The position numbers and the translations under genes were made by a program. A stretch of 6,399 nucleotides of DNA from Candidatus Alloscillospira gallinarum (lineage in GTDB: Bacteria > Bacillota > Clostridia > Oscillospirales > Oscillospiraceae). This document shows positions 1 through 6,322 of the stretch, piece after piece; position 1 is the first letter of the stretch, and each line of letters opens with the position of its first letter. The stretch spans positions 1 through 6,399 of the forward strand of contig CAJFTV010000015.1 in NCBI GenBank assembly GCA_904420055.1, in the 5' to 3' direction. The notes under the pieces are model-generated. The model had not been told where the DNA came from, made no database searches, and saw nothing but the letters and a program-made list of their open reading frames with translations.

Positions 1-56
1 TAATAAACAGATAATTATATATAGTCTATAAGCTATAATGCGCTGTGTACCTTCCA

Positions 57-85
57 TTGACTAACGTCTCCCCCAATGATAGACT
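57..85 (+). promoter_or_regulatory. possible promoter of the AEC transporter gene
   Basis: TTGACT at 57-62 and TAGACT at 80-85 are separated by 17 bases, matching a housekeeping sigma promoter at 5 of 6 and 4 of 6 positions. This would put the transcript start near 92, with a leader of about 30 bases before the ATG at 123. A competing choice is the perfect TATAAT at 34-39, but I find no acceptable -35 box 16-19 bases before it. The call is weak, and either or both could be used. Confidence 0.35.
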
Positions 86-122
86 TAAACTTGACTACAA
101 TCAGGACAGCGGTGAGTAAAAT

Positions 123-1043
123 ATGCTTGAAAATGCACAGATAATTGCCCTTCAGCTCATAAAAATGTTTATATTCATTGCCATTGGATATATTCTCTTT
201 AAGCGGAAGCTCATAACGGAAAAGAGCAGTCTCGCACTTGTTAACATACTCATATACGTCATCATACCCTGTGTAATACTTGACCCGCTGATTGGGGAAC
301 GTACACAGGACAGCATAAGGATTTTTCTAATTTCCCTGGGCGCCGGCGGGCTTGCGCTTTTGGTGTCTCTGCTTATCGCGAGGTTGTTTTTTCACAAAAA
401 CCCCATTGAGCATTACGGCGCGGCGTTTTCCAATGCCGGATTTATGGGTTTTCCCCTCATTGTGGCTGTTCTCGGAGAGACAGGTACCATCTACATAACA
501 GGCTTTTTCCTCCTGCACAGCATAGGCCAGTGGGTATACAACATTCTTCTTATGAAGCCTAAAGGTGAAAAGCCAAACATAAAAGGCCTGTTTTTGAGCC
601 CGATAATGATATCCCTTGCCGCAGGGCTCATTATTTTCCTCGCAGGCATACGGGTACCCGGCGTGGCGAAAGAATGCGTCTCCTCCCTTGCTGCCTGCAA
701 CAGTCCGATTGCCATGATAATTCTGGGCACCTACCTTGGCAAGACAAAGCTGCGTGAGATATTCACCATTCCCCGTCTATATTTAAACTCCGCTGTCCGC
801 CTGATAATAATTCCGGCAGTGACAGCCCTTGTACTGTTTGTCGTACCCCGTGAGCTTATGGACGTCCGCACGGCTATATTTATAGCTGCCGCAGCGCCCG
901 TTGCAGTCAACACCGCGGTTTACGCTCAGAAAGGCGGACAGGATTACACCTACGCCGTAAAATCCGTGTGCCTCTCCACGCTTCTGTCTCTTGTACTCTT
1001 CCCCCTCATGGTGCTCTGCGCCGGATTTATATGGGGCGTATAA
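123..1043 (+). CDS. AEC-family (auxin efflux carrier-like) transporter
   Basis: This 306-residue, very hydrophobic inner-membrane protein has the usual length of the bacterial AEC/Mem_trans family, whose members are secondary transporters, some of them exporting or importing organic acids such as malate. Hydrophobic stretches run almost throughout, for example near residues 8-26, 38-54, 66-90, 121-143, 158-176, 193-203, 224-242, 250-262 and 282-304. Family hallmarks are the NAGFMGFPL segment at 104-112, in the first half, and the small-residue stretch AAAAPVAVNTAVYAQKGG at 255-272, in the second half. These correspond to the broken-helix regions of the two inverted repeats. The ATG at 123 is preceded by GGTGAG (111-116) at a 6-base spacing, and the N-terminus aligns with the usual AEC beginning. 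The gene stands alone, converges on mntP and ends in a shared terminator. The substrate cannot be read from sequence. Confidence 0.93.
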   Translation: MLENAQIIALQLIKMFIFIAIGYILFKRKLITEKSSLALVNILIYVIIPCVILDPLIGERTQDSIRIFLISLGAGGLALLVSLLIARLFFHKNPIEHYGAAFSNAGFMGFPLIVAVLGETGTIYITGFFLLHSIGQWVYNILLMKPKGEKPNIKGLFLSPIMISLAAGLIIFLAGIRVPGVAKECVSSLAACNSPIAMIILGTYLGKTKLREIFTIPRLYLNSAVRLIIIPAVTALVLFVVPRELMDVRTAIFIAAAAPVAVNTAVYAQKGGQDYTYAVKSVCLSTLLSLVLFPLMVLCAGFIWGV

Positions 1044-1053
1044 TAGTCTCTGC

Positions 1054-1088
1054 AAAAAATGCGGGCACATAAAGTGTCCGCATTTTTT
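1054..1088. terminator. bidirectional intrinsic terminator between AEC gene and mntP
   Basis: An inverted repeat of 15 bases per arm (1054-1068 and 1074-1088) encloses a 5-base loop, ATAAA. All positions pair, with one G-U wobble, and the GC-rich core is ATGCGGGCAC/GTGTCCGCAT. The outer arms are A6 on the left and T6 on the right, so each strand ends in a run of U after the stem. It starts 11 bases after the AEC stop and lies 3 bases beyond the mntP stop, so it serves both convergent genes. Confidence 0.93.
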
Positions 1089-1090
1089 AT

Positions 1091-1654
1091 TTACAGCACC
1101 CCAAGGTGCTCCAAAAGTATTTTTACTCCCAGCAGTATGAGGATTATTCCCCCGGCAAGCTCAGCCTTTGACTTATATTTAGCGCCGAAAATGCTGCCGG
1201 CCTTAACTCCCAGAAAAGACAGCAAAAATGTTACAGCGCCGATAAATGACACCGCCGGCACAATGCTAACCTGCAAAAACGCAAATGTGACACCTACCGC
1301 AAGGGCGTCAATACTCGTCGCTATGGCCATGGGGAGCATGGCCTTTACAGAGAGTGAAGCGCTTTTTTCCTCTTCCCCGTCTTTTGAAAATGCCTCCCGT
1401 ATCATGTTTGCCCCTATTATCCCAAGGAGTATAAACGCAATCCAGTGGTCATAGCTGGTTATATACTTTTCAAAGTTGCGTCCCAAGAGATAACCCACAA
1501 AGGGCATAAGCGCCTGAAATCCGCCAAACCAAAGCCCCACAACCGCACACTGAGGCAGTCTGACCTTTTCCATGGCCAGCCCCTTACATACAGCTACGGA
1601 AAAGGCGTCCATAGAAAGGCCAACCGCCAGAATGAAAAGTTCTAAAATATTCAA
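1091..1654 (-). CDS. mntP: MntP-type manganese efflux pump
   Basis: This 187-residue integral membrane protein of the MntP (YebN) family exports Mn(II) from the cytoplasm, and the length is normal for the family. It is built from two related halves of about three helices each. The paired signature segments are LSMDAFSVAVCKG (residues 13-25, Asp16) and TSIDALAVGVTFA (113-125, Asp116). The two aspartates lie in membrane helices and are conserved in the family. A charged loop with KDGEEEK at 91-97 separates the halves. I place the start at the TTG at 1654, with GGAGG ten bases upstream. The open frame extends to 1762, but the extra residues overlap the end of the upstream reductase gene and are arginine-rich and unlike the family. 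It begins 19 bp after that gene and is probably in its transcript. No yybP-ykoY manganese riboswitch is apparent directly upstream. Confidence 0.92.
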   Translation of the reverse strand: MNILELFILAVGLSMDAFSVAVCKGLAMEKVRLPQCAVVGLWFGGFQALMPFVGYLLGRNFEKYITSYDHWIAFILLGIIGANMIREAFSKDGEEEKSASLSVKAMLPMAIATSIDALAVGVTFAFLQVSIVPAVSFIGAVTFLLSFLGVKAGSIFGAKYKSKAELAGGIILILLGVKILLEHLGVL

Positions 1655-1660
1655 GGAAAG

Positions 1661-1669
1661 CTTTCCTCC
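1661..1669 (-). promoter_or_regulatory. ribosome binding site that fixes the TTG start of mntP
   Basis: Read on the minus strand this is GGAGGAAAG, with the GGAGG core (1665-1669) ten bases before the TTG at 1654-1652. It lies entirely in the 19-bp gap after the reductase stop codon. It supports translation starting at this TTG rather than at the ATG at 1762, which lies inside the upstream gene. Part of it is also one arm of a 14-bp palindrome (1654-1667). Confidence 0.75.
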
Positions 1670-1673
1670 GTGA

Positions 1674-3644
1674 CTAAATTTCCAGCCGCCCCAAATCCAT
1701 GGCGGCAAAATACGCCGTGCGCGTCGCCTCAGTGATGTTCTTTGGAATATTGCAGTCCCCAATCTGATAAAACTCCGGTGCCAGGAACCTGAGTTCGTCC
1801 GCCGCCTCTCTCTCCGGTCTCATGCCAAGGGCGCATATTACCGTGTCGCCAGTGAGCTCCACCGTCTCTCCGCCCTTTTCGCACACCGCACCTGTCTCCG
1901 TAACACGCGTTACGCGGGTCTCAAGGCTCACCTCAATGCCAAGCCGCTTTATTTCAAGCCCGATTGACTGGCCCTGTAAAATATTGCCGCCGTCGTTCAG
2001 CCTATCCGCCATCTCAACAATACGTACCTTTTTCCCAAGCCCGGCGAGATAAATCCCAAGCTCTGCCCCAACAAGGCCGCCGCCTAAAATCAGGACGCTT
2101 TCTCCGGCAAGCTCCGGATTTATGTAAACTTCTTCTGCCGTCTTTACGTTGTCTCCGTCAATTCCCGGTATCGGTGGCACCGACGGCCGCGCCCCGGTGG
2201 CCGCAATGATTACGTCAGGGGAAAGCTCTTCCGCCACCCTTGCATTTACCTCCGTATTCAGCATAACACGTATGGGCAATTTGGCGACTGTGCGCTTTTG
2301 AAGTTCAATATACTCATGCAGGTGCTTTTTAAACGGCACATTCCTTTCACATAAAAGCACGCCGCCAAGCTCTCCCCTCTTCTCGCATAGCGTCACCTCG
2401 TGTCCACGGCGGGCAGCCGTTACAGCGGCCTCCATGCCGGCTATTCCTCCGCCTGCAATGAGCACTTTTTTGGGACATACCTCAGGCCGGGCATACTTCT
2501 CCTCCGCCTCGACAGAGATTTCAGGGTTAAGCGCACAGATAATATGCCCCTTTGTCATGAGATTTGAAAAGCACGCAAAGCACCGCATACACTTTCTGAC
2601 CTCTTCCTGCCTGCCGTACCGAGCTTTTATGGGTAAATCCGGGTCGCAGATGAGTCCACGGGCAAGCTCTACAATATCTGCCTGACCTGTGGCGATTATC
2701 TCCTCTAAATAATCCGGGTCGGCAAGCGCGCCGACGGTGGCCACCTTGGATTTTTTCACATGCTTTTTTATCTCTGCGGCATATTTCACATTTACGCCGT
2801 CCTCTAAAAACATGGAGGGGTGCGTCACGGTAAATACGTCCGGGTCCTCGTGCGAGCCCGCGGATACATGTATTATGTCAACTAATCCGTCCAGTGTCTT
2901 TGCAATCTCCACGCCGTACTCAATGCCGTATCCGCCCTCATAAACCTCCGAGCCGGATATGCGTATCTCAATGGGAAAATTCGGCCCTACAGCCTCTCTC
3001 ACGGCCTTTATAACCCTAAGAGGGAAACGCATTCGGTTTTCAAAGCTTCCTCCGTACTCGTCCGTCCGGTGGTTTATTGCCGGCGACATAAACTGGTGCA
3101 GAAGCCAGCCGTGCCCGCCGTGAATTGTTATCATTCCAAAGCCGCAGGACTTGGCAAAAAGCGCCGCCTCCACATGCTTTTTGACTGTGCGCTCCATTAT
3201 CTCCTCTGTCATGGCATGCGCATGTGTCACCATGCCGCCTATGCCTGAGGCATCGCACTCGCACGGGCCGTAAATTTTATGCCCCTGGGCGTATGATATC
3301 CGCGCCGCGTTGCCGCCGTGTGACATCTCCATTGAGGCCACCGCCCCGTGGCGCGTTATGGCGTCGGCGAGCTTTACAAGCGCGGGTCTTGCTCCCGGGT
3401 CGTCCAGCAGTATGTGATTGCCGTTTGCCAGGGCAATCTCAGAATCTACCATGGCGTCGCCAATGCAGACGGATGCGGCTCCGCCAAGCGCTTTTCTCTC
3501 ATAGTAGGCAATGCCAGGAGTTATGGGCCTGTTTTTCGACGTGGAGTACTGAAGTCCCGTAGGTGAGGCAAAAATTCTGTTTTTGAACAGCGTTCCCGCC
3601 ACCTCAACAGGTGAAAATAAATTCGGATACTTACATTTATACAT
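1674..3644 (-). CDS. FMN/4Fe-4S/FAD ene-reductase-like oxidoreductase (FadH/BaiCD/enoate reductase type)
   Basis: This 656-residue cytoplasmic flavoenzyme joins an old-yellow-enzyme barrel to an NAD(P)H-reading flavin domain. Residues 1-340 form the FMN barrel, starting at YPNLFSPVEV. The active-site block is HGGHGW (175-180), followed by QFMSPAINHRTDEYGGSFEN (184-203). H175 and H178 match the paired substrate-binding histidines of YqjM-type enzymes, but W180 replaces the usual tyrosine. C352, C355, C358 and C370 (CX2CX2CX11C) bind the 4Fe-4S cluster, with spacing close to that of trimethylamine dehydrogenase and FadH. GGGIAG (398-403) binds FAD and GGGLVG (521-526) the nicotinamide cofactor. 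IGDCNIPKNITEAT near 637-650 is the closing FAD motif. Length and order match 2,4-dienoyl-CoA reductase, 2-enoate reductase and the bile-acid enzymes BaiCD/BaiH (about 640-670 residues). The substrate is unknown: enoate, dienoyl-CoA, steroid and flavonoid are all possible. An in-frame stop lies 12 codons before the ATG. Confidence 0.92.
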   Translation of the reverse strand: MYKCKYPNLFSPVEVAGTLFKNRIFASPTGLQYSTSKNRPITPGIAYYERKALGGAASVCIGDAMVDSEIALANGNHILLDDPGARPALVKLADAITRHGAVASMEMSHGGNAARISYAQGHKIYGPCECDASGIGGMVTHAHAMTEEIMERTVKKHVEAALFAKSCGFGMITIHGGHGWLLHQFMSPAINHRTDEYGGSFENRMRFPLRVIKAVREAVGPNFPIEIRISGSEVYEGGYGIEYGVEIAKTLDGLVDIIHVSAGSHEDPDVFTVTHPSMFLEDGVNVKYAAEIKKHVKKSKVATVGALADPDYLEEIIATGQADIVELARGLICDPDLPIKARYGRQEEVRKCMRCFACFSNLMTKGHIICALNPEISVEAEEKYARPEVCPKKVLIAGGGIAGMEAAVTAARRGHEVTLCEKRGELGGVLLCERNVPFKKHLHEYIELQKRTVAKLPIRVMLNTEVNARVAEELSPDVIIAATGARPSVPPIPGIDGDNVKTAEEVYINPELAGESVLILGGGLVGAELGIYLAGLGKKVRIVEMADRLNDGGNILQGQSIGLEIKRLGIEVSLETRVTRVTETGAVCEKGGETVELTGDTVICALGMRPEREAADELRFLAPEFYQIGDCNIPKNITEATRTAYFAAMDLGRLEI

Positions 3645-3936
3645 AGTTTTCCCGGCGCCAAAGGCCGTGCTCCTTTCTCATTTGAATATAACTTGTCAGT
3701 CGGCTTTTGCCCGTCCAATTACAACCGGCGCATGCCTTCCATAGCTACGCTCTACAGGCACTGTCACAGGCGGCATTTCGCAAAGCAATGTGTTCCCGCA
3801 ACTGTTCAAAGCAGGGATTTCAGCTTTACAGACAGCAAATACACTGCCCCCAGGCGGGGACAGTGTATTCAATCAGCCCCTTACGCTTTTAGTAATTATA
3901 TTACCTTTCAGCGAAAAACAGAATTGCACGGGGCAA
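3645..3936 (-). other. 292-bp gap between nfnB and the reductase gene: stem-loops and weak promoter candidates
   Basis: I see no convincing gene here. Read on the minus strand it holds, in order, a small hairpin overlapping the nfnB stop with T5 after it, a TATAAT (3900-3895) without a good -35 box, a strong stem-loop (3869-3838), several short complementary segments, and TATATT (3690-3685) about 40 bases before the reductase ATG, also without a clear -35 box. AAAGGAG (3678-3672) lies too far (27 bases) from the ATG to be its usual ribosome site, and the nearer GGGAAAA is weak. The gap could be a termination zone followed by a new promoter, or a structured leader for the reductase. Confidence 0.55.
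3838..3869 (-). terminator. strong stem-loop downstream of nfnB, probable terminator or leader element
   Basis: AATACACTG plus CCCC (3838-3850) pairs with GGGG and CAGTGTATT (3856-3869), giving 13 base pairs with one bulged A at 3860 and a 5-base loop (3851-3855). Read from nfnB it begins 67 bases past the stop codon. The U-run after it is poor (TATTTGCTG), so it may end transcription only partly, protect the nfnAB message, or act in the leader of the reductase gene. The structure is clear; its role is uncertain. Confidence 0.6.
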
Positions 3937-3938
3937 TT
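3914..3938 (-). terminator. weak hairpin with T5 overlapping the nfnB stop
   Basis: On the minus strand AATTGC, loop CCCGT, GCAATT is followed by CTG and five T (A5 at 3914-3918). The stem is only 6 bp, two of them GC pairs, and its first arm includes the nfnB stop codon. It is a marginal intrinsic terminator by itself but might act with the larger stem-loop further on. Confidence 0.3.
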
Positions 3939-5331
3939 ATTTTTCCTTTGATTTTATGTACTCGTCAATTGATTTTGCCACCGTCTTGCCTGCTCCCATG
4001 GCGAGTATTACCGTTGCCGCGCCTGTAACAGCGTCTCCGCCGGCGTACACGCCAAGCCTTGAGGTAAGGCCGGTATCCTCATTGGTTATTATGCAGCCCC
4101 GGCTGTCGTTGTCCAGTCCGGGAGTTGTACTCTGAATAAGGGGATTGGGCGACGTGCCGATTGACATTATCACGCAGTCCACCTTGATATCGTGCTCCGA
4201 CCCCTCTATCACTATGGGGCGGCGGCGGCCCGATGCGTCCGGCTCTCCAAGTTCCATGCTCACGCACGTAATCTTATCCACAAATCCCTCGTCATCGCCT
4301 ATAATCGCAGTGGGGGTTGTGAGGTAATCAAATATAATCCCCTCCTGCTTTGCGTGCTTTACCTCCTCACGGCGGGCGGGCATCTCCTCTTCAGAACGGC
4401 GGTAAATGATGTGTACGTTCTTGGCCCCCAGACGCTTTGCGCAGCGCGCAGCGTCCATTGCCACATTTCCTCCGCCCACAACGGCCACATTCTCGGAGTA
4501 TTTTACCGGAGTGGCGCTGTCTTTTTCATACGCCTTCATGAGATTTACTCTGGTAAGAAACTCATTGGCCGAGTACACGCCCTTCAGGTTTTCGCCGGGA
4601 AGCTTCATAAATCTCGGAAGCCCTGCGCCGGAGCCAATAAATACAGCCTCGTACCCGTCATCAAACAGGTCGTCAATCGTGACTGTTTTTCCCACGACTA
4701 CGTTTGTCTCTATCTTTACTCCGAGCTGCTTTAACGCGTCAATCTCCTTGCGAACTATTGCCTTTGGAAGCCTGAACTCCGGTATGCCGTAAACCAAAAC
4801 GCCTCCGGCCACGTGAAGCGCCTCATAAATTGTCACGTCATATCCCATTTTGGCGAGGTCTCCGGCGCAGGTGAGGCCCGAAGGGCCTGAGCCCACAATC
4901 GCCACCTTATGCCCGTTTGGCTCAGGCGGTATATTCCTGTCACAGACATTTTCGTTGTGCCAGTCCGCCACAAATCGCTCTAATTTTCCTATTGCCACCG
5001 GCTCACCCTTTACACCGCGGACACACTTGCTCTCGCACTGGGTCTCCTGTGGGCATACGCGCCCGCACACAGCCGGCAGACTGCTGGACTGCTGAATTAT
5101 CTGATACGCGCCTTCATAATCCCGCTCTTTAATCTTGGCGATAAATCCGGGTATATCAATTGCCACAGGGCATTTATGTACACACATTGGCTTTTTGCAG
5201 TGGAGACATTTCGCAGCCTCCGCCTGGGCCTCTTCCTCTGTCAGGCCCTTTGCAACTTCCTGAAAATTATTGTGGAGTTTATTGAGCTCCTGTGCGGAAA
5301 GGTCCGCCGAGTCAATGAATTTGCTGTGCAT
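3937..5331 (-). CDS. nfnB: NfnB, large subunit of electron-bifurcating ferredoxin:NADP+ transhydrogenase
   Basis: This 464-residue protein is of the GltD/NfnB family. With NfnA it catalyses the reversible reaction in which NADH and reduced ferredoxin together reduce two NADP+. The N-terminal helical domain carries eight cysteines, C42, C45, C50, C54 and C89, C93, C99, C103, in the pattern for two 4Fe-4S clusters. VAIVGSGPSG (143-152) starts the FAD site and GGVLVYGIPEFRLPK (176-190) follows it. VAVVGGGNVAMDAAR (282-296) is the NADP(H) Rossmann motif. AGGDAVTGAATVILAMGAGK (430-449) closes the FAD site. The length is typical. AGGAGG sits inside the 3' end of nfnA, ten bases before the ATG, and the two genes are only 2 bp apart. 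Alone, the sequence could be called a glutamate synthase small subunit (GltA/GltD type), but there is no glutamate synthase large subunit, and the NfnA partner next to it decides the call. SudA of sulfide dehydrogenase is the same protein family. Confidence 0.93.
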   Translation of the reverse strand: MHSKFIDSADLSAQELNKLHNNFQEVAKGLTEEEAQAEAAKCLHCKKPMCVHKCPVAIDIPGFIAKIKERDYEGAYQIIQQSSSLPAVCGRVCPQETQCESKCVRGVKGEPVAIGKLERFVADWHNENVCDRNIPPEPNGHKVAIVGSGPSGLTCAGDLAKMGYDVTIYEALHVAGGVLVYGIPEFRLPKAIVRKEIDALKQLGVKIETNVVVGKTVTIDDLFDDGYEAVFIGSGAGLPRFMKLPGENLKGVYSANEFLTRVNLMKAYEKDSATPVKYSENVAVVGGGNVAMDAARCAKRLGAKNVHIIYRRSEEEMPARREEVKHAKQEGIIFDYLTTPTAIIGDDEGFVDKITCVSMELGEPDASGRRRPIVIEGSEHDIKVDCVIMSIGTSPNPLIQSTTPGLDNDSRGCIITNEDTGLTSRLGVYAGGDAVTGAATVILAMGAGKTVAKSIDEYIKSKEK

Positions 5332-5333
5332 TT

Positions 5334-6176
5334 TTACTGGACCTCCTTTTTGAACAGGTTACAGGTCTCCTCATACTGGTGCCGCTCGAAGTCCCTGTAC
5401 ATCTTGCCGCGTTCTATGGCCTCATCAAAATCAACAAGATGCCCGTCAAAATCGGGTCCGTCAACACATGCAAATTTTGTCTCGCCGCCGACAGTGAGCC
5501 GGCAGCCTCCGCACATGCCTGTGCCGTCTATCATAATGGGGTTCATGGATACGACTGTCTTTATATCATATTTCTTCGTTAACTGCGAAACGAATTTCAT
5601 CATTACTACCGGACCGATGGCAATAACCTCGTCGAACTTGTGTCCCGCGTCAATCAGTTCCTGAAGGGCGTTTGTAACCATTCCCTTCTTGCCGTAGGAC
5701 CCGTCGTCAGTCATCATCTCAAGGTGATTGCTCACTGCCTTAAACTCATTTTCGAGTATCACAAGGTCACGGTTTCTGAAACCTACAATGGAGTAGACCT
5801 CCGCCCCCTGTTCATGGAGCTTTTTTGCTACGGGATATGCGATGGCGCAACCAACGCCGCCGCCAACAACAGCCACTTTTTTCAGTCCCTCTGTGTGTGT
5901 CGCAACGCCGAGCGGACCGACAAAATCGTGAATATAGTCTCCCTCTTTAAGGCTGTTAAGCTTCATTGTAGTAGAGCCGACTATCTGGAAAATGATAGTT
6001 ATGGTACCAGCTTTCCTGTCAAAATCCGCAATAGTAAAGGGAGTTCTCTCCCCTTCCTCGTCAACCCGGAGGATTATAAACTGTCCCGGCTCCGCCTTGC
6101 GGGCGACCATGGGCGCCTCAACCACAAGCAGCGTAACCGTCGGGTTGAGCTCCTCCCTTTTAATAATTTTATTCAT
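5334..6176 (-). CDS. nfnA: NfnA, small FAD/2Fe-2S subunit of electron-bifurcating transhydrogenase
   Basis: This 280-residue ferredoxin-reductase-type protein accepts NADH and passes electrons to the NfnB subunit. RTPFTI (44-49) is the FAD-binding RxPF(S/T) motif in the N-terminal barrel. VAVVGGGVGCAIAYPVAKKL (101-120) is the NAD-binding loop. The 2Fe-2S motif is D217-x4-C222-x2-C225-x11-C237, followed by VDGPDFDGHLVDF (238-250). PyrK of dihydroorotate dehydrogenase has a Cys where this protein has D217, and a one-Asp, three-Cys cluster is known for NfnA, so the aspartate favours NfnA over PyrK. The absence of pyrD nearby agrees. The ATG at 6176 has GGAGAG just upstream. The gene leads the nfnAB pair, with the nfnB start 2 bp after its stop, and has its own promoter at 6218-6246. 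Confidence 0.95.
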   Translation of the reverse strand: MNKIIKREELNPTVTLLVVEAPMVARKAEPGQFIILRVDEEGERTPFTIADFDRKAGTITIIFQIVGSTTMKLNSLKEGDYIHDFVGPLGVATHTEGLKKVAVVGGGVGCAIAYPVAKKLHEQGAEVYSIVGFRNRDLVILENEFKAVSNHLEMMTDDGSYGKKGMVTNALQELIDAGHKFDEVIAIGPVVMMKFVSQLTKKYDIKTVVSMNPIMIDGTGMCGGCRLTVGGETKFACVDGPDFDGHLVDFDEAIERGKMYRDFERHQYEETCNLFKKEVQ

Positions 6177-6217
6177 TAAATTTTTCTCTCCAATCCGTGA
6201 GCTTTTTATTTATTTTT

Positions 6218-6246
6218 ATGATAGCAGATAATTCACAATTATTCAA
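6218..6246 (-). promoter_or_regulatory. promoter of nfnAB
   Basis: Read on the minus strand, TTGAAT (6246-6241) and TATCAT (6223-6218) are 17 bases apart, and TGC just before the -10 box makes it an extended -10. Transcription would begin near 6211, about 35 bases before the nfnA ATG. The spacer contains a perfect palindrome (6228-6242), so a repressor bound there would block this promoter. Confidence 0.7.
6228..6242. promoter_or_regulatory. 15-bp palindrome, candidate operator in the nfnAB promoter
   Basis: ATAATT-CAC-AATTAT is a perfect 6-3-6 inverted repeat lying between the -10 and -35 boxes of the nfnAB promoter and touching the -35 box. It also includes TTCACAA (TTGTGAA on the minus strand), which resembles one half of a Rex (NADH/NAD+ sensor) site, but the second Rex half is not present at the usual spacing. 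Given the AT-rich surroundings, chance cannot be excluded. Confidence 0.4.
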
Positions 6247-6254
6247 GAAATTTG

Positions 6255-6283
6255 TTGGCAATATCTCTTACATGTGTTATAGT
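6255..6283 (+). promoter_or_regulatory. promoter of the rightmost plus-strand gene
   Basis: TTGGCA (6255-6260) and TATAGT (6278-6283) are 17 bases apart, with TGT at 6275-6277 giving an extended -10. Transcription would begin near 6290, about 33 bases before the GTG at 6323. Its -35 box is only 8 bp from the -35 box of the nfnAB promoter on the other strand. Confidence 0.75.
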
Positions 6284-6322
6284 TAATACAGATGAGGTGC
6301 ATATGTTTATGGAGGTGATATT

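Noticed and set aside
1655..1762. N-terminal extension of the mntP frame to an ATG at 1762
   Set aside because: It overlaps the 3' end of the reductase gene, encodes an arginine-rich stretch unlike MntP, and would make the protein too long. The TTG at 1654 has a ribosome site.
2551..2593. Unusual CX2CX2CX11C iron-sulfur spacing in the reductase
   Set aside because: FadH has CX2CX3CX11C and trimethylamine dehydrogenase CX2CX2CX12C, so this spacing falls within the variation of the superfamily.
3693..4028. 111-codon + strand frame across the nfnB/reductase gap
   Set aside because: It runs antisense into nfnB, has no ribosome site or recognisable features, and crosses the stem-loop region. Probably noncoding.
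4192..4734. 180-codon open frame on the + strand
   Set aside because: It lies wholly antisense to nfnB, has no family-like features, and is a shadow of a well-conserved gene.
3937..5331. Glutamate synthase small subunit (GltD/GltA)
   Set aside because: The sequence family fits, but no large subunit is present and nfnA directly precedes it by 2 bp, which points to NfnB.
5334..6176. PyrK (dihydroorotate dehydrogenase electron-transfer subunit)
   Set aside because: Asp217 replaces the first cluster cysteine of PyrK, and nfnB rather than pyrD is the partner.
5640..6179. 179-codon open frame on the + strand
   Set aside because: It is antisense to nfnA over its full length. The nfnA frame has all expected motifs and explains the coding signal.
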